Of a stretch of 64,000 nucleotides of DNA, positions 55,446 to 64,000 are shown piece by piece. The translations under genes and the position numbers were made by a program. The notes below the pieces were generated by a model. That model worked only from the letters and a program-made list of their open reading frames with translations. It had not been told where the DNA came from and did no database searches. Numbering within the stretch: the stretch's first letter is position 1; the number at the start of each line of letters is the position of its first letter. This stretch comes from Absidia repens (lineage: Eukaryota; Mucoromycota; Mucoromycetes; Mucorales; Cunninghamellaceae), in assembly GCA_002105175.1 (NCBI GenBank), contig MCGE01000054.1:1-64000 (forward strand), written 5' to 3'.

Positions 55446-55895
55446 ACGCTGTGCATCAACACCGGTTTTTTTATTTGTTAATATAACAGTTTCTTTTTTT
55501 TTATTTGATGATGTTAAAAAAAAAAAATCCCCCATAAAATTTGGTCATGTCATTCGTACCTTGAAAATCCTACCTGTTTCTCCGGATTTTTAATTTTTTT
55601 CACACACCGAAAAATAGTAGTGATCGCTGAATTAACCTTTCCCCCGTCAATAACACAAATTTCAAAATATCAAAAACAAAAAATAAAAGGTAGATATGAT
55701 TTTTATTGAGAAGGTATAAAAAGAAATATATAAAACAATCAGATATACAACAAGAGATATATGATAAGAGGGGTACAACAATGAAGAGGGGAAAACAAGA
55801 GATGACAATAAGAAGGGCAGGGGAGTGTCCAGTGGTTGACTGGTTTTTTCAAAAGAACCAGTGGAGAGAGAGAATGATGTTTCCAGTGTCGATTT
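55446..55895. other. Non-coding stretch
   Basis: AT-rich; short repeats and poly-A/T runs. No supported feature. Confidence 0.45.
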
Positions 55896-55898
55896 TTG

Positions 55899-56280
55899 TT
55901 AGCGATTATTGTTTTCATGATTTCGCACTGTTGCTATCGAGCCCAAGATAAAGTCGATTTTGACAATTGTCACACTATGGATGTTGTTATTACCACAAAC
56001 AGTGAGGTGTTGAATAAGATTGGATGAAATGTTGTCCTGTATATCCATCAAATAATCCATACAGACTGGTGATAGTTGGAAGCAGCTGCAGATCGTTGAG
56101 TTTTGTATCAAAAAAGTTCAACTGTATTGGAAGATTGCTGGTCTTGCTGTTGTCGTCCTTGTCGTTGTTACTGCCACTGTCACCGTTGCTATGTGCCACC
56201 ACCTGCCACTGTAGTTGATGCCGAAACCGCTATCATTACTTCACTTCTATTCAAAATTGAATATAATCAAAAAGATGAGT
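55899..56280 (-). pseudogene. Coding-like relic with a PP2C-like DG motif
   Basis: On minus, an Asn/Asp/Ser-rich stretch is followed by LQLLPTITSLYGLFDGYTGQ and, in a neighbouring frame, ISSNLIQHLTVCGNN. The YGLFDGYTG segment recalls the FDGH(G)G region of PP2C-type phosphatases, but only one motif is present and the frame changes right after it. The assignment is tentative. Confidence 0.25.
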
Positions 56281-56455
56281 TATGTACAAATATCTTCCAA
56301 TAGTCCCTTTTTTTTTTTTTACCTTGAGTTTGTCAACCAGCCTACAAAAAAAAAAAAAAAAAAAAGTGCAATATCATAATATATGTATACCTATTATTTT
56401 TTTTGATTACCTTTCCATTAACCACTGAAGGCAGGATTGAACGCCATGTATCTTT

Positions 56456-56870
56456 TCAGCATCTGGGGAAGTGTCATCAAGATATATGTTGAATATATCT
56501 TACTAACAAATGGGCAGATTGATTCACAACAGGGCAGTTGTATAGCATCCAAGATAAATGGGGACAGCCTGGGCCTAACTACTAAATCCCGTTAGCTAGG
56601 GGGAAACTGCTTCACCTTCTTTGTCGGTAGAGTCCCCATATATGACAAAGACTTCCAATCAAGTTATGACCCGCCTTATCTTTCAGCATCTGGGGAAGTG
56701 TCATCAAGATATTTATATATCTTACTAACAAATGGGCAGATTGATTCAAACAAGGGCAGTTGTATAGCATCCAAGATAAATGAGGACAGCCTGGGCCTAA
56801 CTACTAAAACCCTTTAGCTAGGGGGAGACTGCTTCACCTTCTTTGTCGGTAGAGTCCCCATGTCATAACT
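56456..56870. repeat. 225-bp tandem direct repeat (two units), right copy
   Basis: Same units as 1-400, ending GTCGGTAGAGTCCCC at about 56,636 and 56,860, followed directly by the gene A upstream region. Confidence 0.9.
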
Positions 56871-57077
56871 TCAAAGGAAAAATTAGAAAAAACAATTCCA
56901 GCAATATATAATATAATCTCCCGCACGCGAGTTGTAAATTTCATTTTGCACATCACATCATATCATCTGGAATTTTTTTTCGTGTTTCAATTATTTTGGC
57001 TTGCGATTTTATTCTTTTTTGGTGGACACAAAAAGGAACATCCTTTTTTTTTTTTTTTACACACTTGCTATCCATCA

Positions 57078-58977
57078 ATGAACTGCCCTCCGGCATACAC
57101 CGGTCAATATGTTGACATTCCAAATACAATAAGTGATCATTTCTTCGAAAACCATATTCCAAATAATTGGGACTTCCAACATTATCTCCAGTGGAACCAC
57201 GTCTCGCTACCTGCAACCAAAAATACTCTCAACTGCTTAGTGAACAGGTACAATGATGTGTTATCGGAACTGATTGCAACAAAAGAATTACCTAGGGAAC
57301 TACTGCGGTACCTTGGACGACTGAAAATAACGGATAAAGTAAGATGGTTTTGGTATTGTTTGAATTAGACTCGAATGGGGACTCAAAATTTTATTTGCTT
57401 TCTTTTAGGCACAATTTTGCGCAAATTTGCTCAACAAAGCGCAACAACAATCCTCCTCCTCCTCATCCACAACTTATCTGTCTCATACTGTGGTGAATAA
57501 TGACCACTTCTCTGGAAATGTTAACAACATTACTTCCAAATTCATTCACGCCACTCTACCACAACAACAACAACAACAACAACAACCTCAAGCACAACCA
57601 TTATCACAGCAACAGCAACTACCTGAATGACCTCAACCACAGCCATCGCCACAGCGACCATCGCAACTACAAGAAACACAACCTCAACTTCAACTACAAA
57701 CACCTTCTCCTTTGTATAGTGCGGAAAAGAAACGTCGTCATAAACATACTGAAGAAGATGGTAGGTATTTGGCACTTCTTTTTTTTTTTTTTTTGCTGGA
57801 GAAGGTGAAAACAACACTAAAGCTTTTTTTTTTTTTTTTTTTGATAGAATCAAGGCGTTCCAGTGCCAAGAAACAATATACCGAACATGAAAGTCCTATT
57901 GATTCTAGTCCTTCCTCTGCTGCTCCTGCTGCTGCTGGCTCAACTATTTTTTCAACAAAGCATTTGTCTGGATGCGCCCCTACCGAAATCAATTATTTCA
58001 TGCGGATCCTTTTTAATTTGTAAGCAAAAAAAAAAAAAAAAAAAAAAAAATCAACGAAATTAACCACTATTATTCATGTAGGTCTGAAAATATTCAATGT
58101 CGCGACCATACACCAAAGCTTGTAGATTCCGAAGCAGCGTACTGTCACTATGCATTGTGGCCGTTGATCGATTTGTGTTGTGGTGCTATCTCCAATTTAC
58201 AATGCAACTTCAAAGTGGGTGAAACCATATTGTCGGCATCCAAACAACTACCTACCTATTTGGCTGATGGAATGGTGTTTGTGAACGCTTCTGGACTGGA
58301 ACTCCTATTTGAAGCATCTGGGAAATTTGGAACAAGAGAAGACGGCATTCAAAGGACCATATCAAAGGGGGCGTATGGTTTCTATGCAATGATTCATGCT
58401 ATTCTCAACAAGTACCCTATGCCAACAAGGAACTGATGAATGATTTACGGGTGCTATTTTTCCATGCAATTACAGCATATCGTATTCCCACGTAATCTCT
58501 TACCGTAGTACTGGAAAAGGTATTTTATCACACACATACACTTTCTCTCTCTCTCTTTATATTATATATATATATAATACTGACATTATTTTTTTTTTTT
58601 TATAGACAACTGTCTCAGGCTTTGGGTCATGAACCTTGCTTTGATGGAAAAATCATTTCCTTTGAAACGAATGGCCAAGGTCAATGTCGCAACCAACCAC
58701 GACGACAAGCGACAAGCGATCCAGTTGATCACCTTTTTTCTGGAAAGTAAAAGGTAAAAAAAAAATGCAAAACAAAATAAAAAAAGTTGAACATCGTGTT
58801 AATTCGAACAACATATTATTTTATTTATTAGGGAATGTGGAATTGTCACTTCATGCTATCCATCGCCTGAAAGATGCCAGTGATGCCAACTACCTCTTGC
58901 TTGAAGGATCCGATGAACTGAATCAACGACCCCTGCTACCATCCTTCCTCAAAAGCTCAACCGTTGAAACCTGTTGA
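57078..58977 (+). pseudogene. Gene A, copy 3 (most complete exon structure)
   Basis: Six exons can be drawn: 57,078-57,338 (MNCPPAYTGQYVDIPNTI...), 57,409-57,760 (Ser and Gln runs, NLS-like EKKRRHKH), 57,848-58,019 (SSAKKQYTEHESPIDSSPSS), 58,082-58,491 (LVDSEAAYCHYALWPLIDL, YLADGMVFVNASGLELLFE, ISKGAYGFYAMIHAILNK), 58,606-58,753 (KRMAKVNVATNHDDKRQAIQ) and 58,832-58,977 (ELSLHAIHRLKDASDANYL). Exon phases agree. Lesions: TGA for CGA in exon 2 (57,628), base losses near 58,420 and 58,837. The C-terminal domain resembles, from memory, a Mucoromycota-expanded family; the YLADG...LFEASG spacing could be a degenerate nuclease-like core. Function unknown. Confidence 0.72.
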
Positions 58978-59439
58978 CAACCAAGACTACACTGGCATGT
59001 CACGCTTGATCCTGTATCCGAACTTTTTTAGTTGTTCTAGCTGTTTATTGTTATTATTTTTACCCTTCAATAAAAATTTACCCTCGTCTCTCATTATTAT
59101 TTATTGATTGCCCTTGAAGATTATATTATGTGTTGGTGAAATATGTGTTTATGCGAATGAATGGAATATATATGTCAAGTTGGAAATGAATGATATATGA
59201 CCATGGAAAATTTATTTTTTTATACTGGATTTTGCACCGTTTTTGCGCCGTCAAGAGTAGTTTTATGCGAATAACAATGTTCAGCAGTGTAAACTACTTG
59301 CAATTTTACTACATTTAGTTTAGATCATTTTTTTTATTTTTTCTTCTTTTATTATTACACATAATAAACGCTCTGGCGCTCCGCTGGAGCTTTTGGAAAT
59401 CTTTCGATTTACTGGGTGTCACAGTTTTTTAAAGTGTGG

Positions 59440-59655
59440 GTTTCGATGGGATAGGATTAAAGCCTCCGCCATTTCGCACTTTGGTGGGCAGCCCCTTGGG
59501 GCCCAACCGTCGTGCTCAGCGCGTCGTCAATGGGTTTTTTTGTGTGCTGAAAAAAAAAAAATAGAGAAGGGATTAGAGCCTCCGCCATTTCGCACTATGG
59601 TGGGCAGCCCCTTGGGGCCCAACCGCGTGCTCAGCGCGTCGTCAATGGGTTTTTT
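59440..59655. repeat. Tandem ~115-bp block with palindromic GGGCC core, right copy
   Basis: Two units of GCCTCCGCCATTTCGCACT...CCCCTTGGGGCCCAACCG as at 16,275-16,505. Confidence 0.7.
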
Positions 59656-59934
59656 GTGTGCTGAAATAATAGCTTACTTGAAATGCGTCGGAGAGATTAG
59701 AGTTTGATTATGTAGTGGTTGCAACTGCCTTTCCACTGGAAGATAAAACGAATTATGCTATATGGTAATTATGGCGATTGCCCGTTTATTTAATTTTTAT
59801 TTGCAGTTCCCTGATTTTTTGACATAAAAAAAAAAAGCTGGATGATTCAGGCTCCGCATTTTGCTTTCTATTTTAGCTTCCCTTTTTTTTCCCTCTCTTT
59901 TTCTTTCTTTTTTATTTTTTTCCTTCATGATAGT

Positions 59935-60145
59935 CTGAATGATATGATGGCAAGGCTCATTGGGGAACTGGTGATCTAGGATTAGTGTTAGAACTTGAAT
60001 TAGAGGCGTTTTAAAAAACGCAAAACAAACATCATGGGGAAACGCTTTCATTTTGGATGAAGGATTTGGGAAGTCAGTAGATTAGCACTCATTAGCTTAG
60101 TAATAGTTTGTCATCGCTTGTATCTACGTTTGAATAAATATGTTC
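59935..60145 (+). repeat. Conserved ~200-nt element, copy 7 (forward)
   Basis: Hairpin GCGTTTT/AAAACGC at 60,006-60,021, core near 60,034, GAATAAA near 60,131. Confidence 0.8.
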
Positions 60146-60683
60146 TTTTTCTTATAATTAGTTTCTCTGTTGTACGTTTACATGATGAGCTTCATCGAAT
60201 GTGTATTACATATGCATAGAAAAAAGAAAGTGTACCTATATATATATGGAAAAGGAACGGATTGGGTATTATGGAGACTTCTTCCACCTAGTCTATAAGT
60301 TTTTGAGTAGAAAAGAAAACAGGGATGTGTTTGTGAGAAAAAAACAGCTATTACAGTGTATTTTATAGTGGTGGGGTATATTGAAGAGCAAAGTTGAGAA
60401 TACTGTAGTATGCTACTGGGTGGCAGGGGCTTTCTGAAGTGTGGGTTTTGATGGGATGGGATGGAAGACTCTGTGATTTGGCACTATGAGTGGCAGCGAT
60501 TGAGAGAAAAAAGAGGATGGGCAGGGCGTCAGCGCTCGGTCTGAAAAAGTGAGTTGCAGTAACAAAAAAGCGGACGTTAAAGTTACTAGCTGAGTTTCCT
60601 TACGATCCATTTTCTTTTTAATATATAAATAATAATAAGACATTTATCCATTCATCTCCTCGCGTCTATTTTTGGTCATTTGG

Positions 60684-60689
<6 letters not shown>

Positions 60690-60722
<33 letters not shown>

Positions 60723-60935
60723 AAATGGCGTCGTGTTCAGTCCGTGAATGGACGCTGATAGTCTGGGAAAAAGGAGGTGATCACTTTTTGCATGAATTTT
60801 GGTTCAAACGCCGCTGGCGATATGTCGTATACGCTGTGCATGAAGAAAGAAAATCCGTCGCAATATCACTCGGATACAAATTCCTTACAATTGTCGTACA
60901 GTAATACACATATATATTGATTATCATTTAGAGTC
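60690..60935 (+). repeat. Dispersed repeat with intact ~60-codon ORF, copy 5
   Basis: The only copy with the full frame open from MASCSVREWTLIVWEKGG (60,725) to the TAG at 60,904, encoding WFKRRWRYVVYAVHEERKSV and a hydrophobic end. Product unknown. Confidence 0.55.
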
Positions 60936-61008
60936 ACAAAAAAAAAAAAAAAAAAAGTTGATAAAGAAGGCGACAGACTGTTGAGTTGATGAAAAAACAC
61001 CAACCATT

Positions 61009-61021
61009 TCAGGAGTAACTT
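61009..61021. other. Empty LINE target site
   Basis: TCAGGAGTAACTT occurs once here with the same flanks that surround the LINE at 4,670 and 10,173. This is the pre-insertion state. Confidence 0.92.
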
Positions 61022-62499
61022 ATATTCGGGGAACATGTCAAAAAATTGGTAGTCTGTAACACGAAAGCCCAATGCGGCGCTACAAGTTTTTTTCAAGAAG
61101 AAAACTTTATCTTCTAACGATTTCAGTTTTAATAGTAATGGAGAGCTTACAGTAAATGAATGATGGCTTATTGAGCACCGAGTTGGGGCGGGGAAGGGCT
61201 CAGTTAATATGCCATACTGCCTTGGTAACCTGTTTGGTTCCTGATTATTTATTTTTTTTTCTGCGAGATTTTGACAACCGACACCATCCACTCTGTTTAA
61301 AAGGGGCGGATTGTACTACATGAAGATGGAGTGGCTCGGTGATAGTCATTAAAATTCAAGGAGAATGCTTTTTGTCAAGCATTTTTATGTTTTCTGTGTT
61401 CGAGGAAAAAGGCTTCAAAAAAAAAAAAAGGCAAATTCTTCGTTTGGACATGTGGCCATTCTATTGACTGAAAAATGTTGACACGCTCAAATGTGGTTTG
61501 GGCAACGTGAGAGCATTTAAAATGGCGCATTGATATGGTGCGGTTCAGTGGGAATATAAAGTAAACCATAACCATTACAATATTTTTATGTAAGATATTC
61601 AATTTTAAATCTTTCTGACACATGCAAGTAATCATCAGTCAGACAACAATGCAACCTCCCCCTCTATAGCGGCTGTGACACAGACACAGCACGTTCTATA
61701 TTCTATTAGCAGAACTAACTCTACTCATACCATTTCCCCCCCTCCCCCTCCAATATCCCCATACACACACAGAACAACCTCTCCATACCGCTAAAAAAAA
61801 GTATATAAATCCGCTAAAAAAGCGCCGGGAGAGCCTTCCAAAAGTAGTAATACCTGCTACAGGCGTTCCAAACCAATAAAAAAATAATAACCCCCCCATC
61901 AAACATAGACAGTGTACCCCGATAGAATAGTTTGTCGAATAGTCTACCGCAATAGAATAATATGTAGAATAGCCTATCACAGTAGAATAGCTTAGGAATA
62001 GGATTATATTTAATGGTGACTATTTTAAGGCTACCGACCATTTCATGGGACATAGGGGGGGGAAAGTGCATAAGACAACTGGTAGTGTTTGGTGACGTAA
62101 CTCATGAAACCGCTACAATAGGGCTATTGTTTAATATCAAACAAGGTACTATAATACCCAGTTAAAAGGACGTATTTTATTAAAACATATTGGTAGATAC
62201 TAAAACTAAATATAACGGGAGATGTTCATTGTAACGAGAGATGAGAGAGTCAATTGGATCGGAAGAGATTGAAATGAGAGTTTAGGAATGGGCAACACTA
62301 GGCGAAAGTGAACAATGAAGAAACGAGATCTAATATACTGTATGATACATGAGGAGAGACTGTCAATTGGAAACTCTTGTAGAGACATAATAACAACTAA
62401 CGCTAATCTAACGGGGTGATGGTAAAAAGGGATCTATTACAAAAGTCATGAAAGAGACAATTCAGACATTTTTTCTTTGAAGCAAGTAAAATAACCCAT
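61022..62499. other. Non-coding segment of the duplicated unit, right copy
   Basis: Collinear with 10,174-11,644. Minus-strand open stretch 61,291-60,866 (TVSSPLLLKLKSLEDKVFFL) equals the one interrupted by the LINE in copy 1; coding is unproven. Confidence 0.5.
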
Positions 62500-62690
62500 A
62501 TTTTATTCAGATTTAGATACACAAACTATGGACAATTTAAGACTAAGCTAATGAAGTCATCTAATGATGGCTTCCAGATCCTAGATCCAAAATGAAAGGG
62601 TTTTCCCATGCATGTTGTCATCCTTGAGCTGAAACCCCTCTAAACTAGTCCTAACCCTAATCTAAGTCCATCATGATCTCAAAGAAGTTG
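62500..62690 (-). repeat. Conserved ~200-nt element, copy 15 (reverse)
   Basis: Core AAAATGAAAGGGTTTTCCCA near 62,590. Confidence 0.8.
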
Positions 62691-62837
62691 AATGATGAAG
62701 AAAAAAAGAAAAAAGAAAAAGAAAACAAAGAGCGAAAAAAAAAGTGACAAAATTAAAAAAAAAAAACTTCACGTGGGAGGGGTTTCATTCTGTGTTCCTG
62801 TGTGTCTGAATCGGGATAGCTAGTTTTTTTGGGGGGG

Positions 62838-62870
62838 GGATATAAATACGACAAAGAAAATTCTCTCTCC
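62838..62870 (+). promoter_or_regulatory. TATA-type core promoter of gene B copy 3
   Basis: GGATATAAATACGACAAAG in normal orientation; reference for the inversion at 11,989-12,020. Confidence 0.6.
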
Positions 62871-63129
62871 CCTCTCCTTTCTTTTTTTTTTTTTTGCAAT
62901 AATCAACACCATTCAATATCATCAACATTGTAGTTCTTTTCCCATCATAAGGCTCAACCACGATTCAATATTAGCCATGAGGAGACTCCTCATTTTTACA
63001 GCAGCCAACAGTACTATATCCAACAGTGACGTGTATGATACGTATGTACATATTCATAGCAGCTAACAACAATTCATGGAGGCAGCTTCGTACCTTCCTC
63101 TTCTGAAAATCCTCTGAAAATCCTCTGAA

Positions 63130-64000
63130 ATGGAGCAATTCCCTTCTCTTCTTCGTTATCACATAATGCCTCTCTTCCCTTCATTCTTTGATGCTACCTC
63201 ATCGTTGCCAAATTATTCATTGAAACACTACTTGTTGCATGTTATGTCAAAAGGACATGCTATCAGTGAACAGGACGTGGGATCATACTTACAACGCTAC
63301 AAGACAGACCTGGATTTGGCAACAATCAACTATCAGTCGTGAAAAATTGGCAATAATAGCAAATGATTCTGTTGCAGCAATGGTAAGTCTATCTCTTTTT
63401 AAACATAAAATATACTCAAGCTTCACCGTTCTCGTTTTTGTCTAGGAAATAACATTGGATGACGCGAAATCAATTTTCGATGGCGTTACAGCTGATAAAT
63501 CTTTGTCAACATCCTGATAGCTATAGCGTTTTTTTTTTTTACAACTTACAACACACAAAGCTACACCAGGGGGAGTCTCACTGTTATCCGTAGGTGGAGG
63601 GGGAGGGGCAGGATGAACAAAGAATGATAGCAATATTTATTAACCATCAAATAATAGATTGACGTGGATGACATTGATAAAATTCTGAAGGGGATTCTCG
63701 ATGACGTTATGAAGACTTCCAACACCCCAAGCCATCTCTTATGCCGCGGAGTCTCTGTAAGTTTGATAAACTAAAGGACTGACCTGAAACTAACTATTTT
63801 TTTTTATATCTTTTTTGTTATATAGACTTCTTCTACTGCAATTTCAATCCCAACCCAAGAATGTCCTATGAATATATCTTACAATTATCTCACAACATTA
63901 GTGGTGTTCATCATAATTCATTCTCACCACCACCAGCACAACAACAACAGCAACAGCAACAACAGCAACCAGCACAGGAAGGAGGGTGAAAGAGCTGACG
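63130..64000 (+). pseudogene. Gene B, copy 3 (runs off the window)
   Basis: MEQFPSLLRYHIMPLFPSF, EQDVGSYLQRYKTDLDLATI, the shared TGA after INYQS, the GTAAGT donor at 63,383, ITLDDAKSIFDGVTADKS, VDDIDKILKGILDD and an uninterrupted Gln run near 63,940-63,970. It starts within the transposon-terminus sequence, as in the other copies. The 3' end lies outside the window. Confidence 0.6.

Overview
The window reads as nuclear DNA of a filamentous fungus, most likely Mucoromycota (Mucorales; Lichtheimiaceae-like is a guess). Reasons: short GT-AG introns of about 100 nt, long poly-T/poly-A tracts, CT-rich leaders ahead of start codons, a DIRS-type tyrosine-recombinase retrotransposon, a LINE with CCHC knuckles, HET-domain genes, and degraded members of what look, from memory, like Mucoromycota-specific expanded protein families. 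It is a repeat-rich accessory region. Only three host genes look intact, and all three encode HET-domain proteins.

Left part (1-23.2 kb): two tandem copies of a composite unit: 225-bp direct repeats, degraded gene A, a non-coding stretch with a conserved ~200-nt element, a ~60-codon repeat ORF, a second non-coding stretch with that element inverted, then degraded gene B. Copy 1 carries a 5.5-kb LINE (4,681-10,160) flanked by a ~13-bp target duplication. Copy 2 has a chimeric tandem duplication holding a piece of the same LINE at the same site. The right end (56.4-64 kb) is a further copy whose LINE site is empty, and 50.6-52.7 kb is a partial copy that switches to gene family C.

Centre (23.5-47.3 kb): three HET-domain genes with the same three-exon structure (37-nt exon 1), two on minus (28.9-31.2 and 33.4-35.7 kb) and one on plus (44.1-46.4 kb), plus a promoter/exon-1 relic at 23.6 kb. 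The second and third form a large inverted duplication. A ~1.1-kb inverted-repeat element and a 4.45-kb DIRS element sit upstream of the second gene.

Right part (47-56 kb): a small cysteine-rich secreted-protein gene broken by two frame changes, a possible minus-strand gene, a family C pseudogene, a heptamer satellite, a Tc1/mariner transposase relic, and two related tandem-repeat families sharing a GGTAGAGTCCCC tail.

The main unexplained signals are: (i) a conserved ~200-nt element in fifteen copies with a compensated hairpin; (ii) the HET cluster with its undescribed C-terminal half; (iii) gene B start codons lying inside a transposon terminus; and (iv) a 32-bp in-place inversion of a TATA-box segment in one copy. 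Coordinates of repeats are approximate; all similarities were read by eye.
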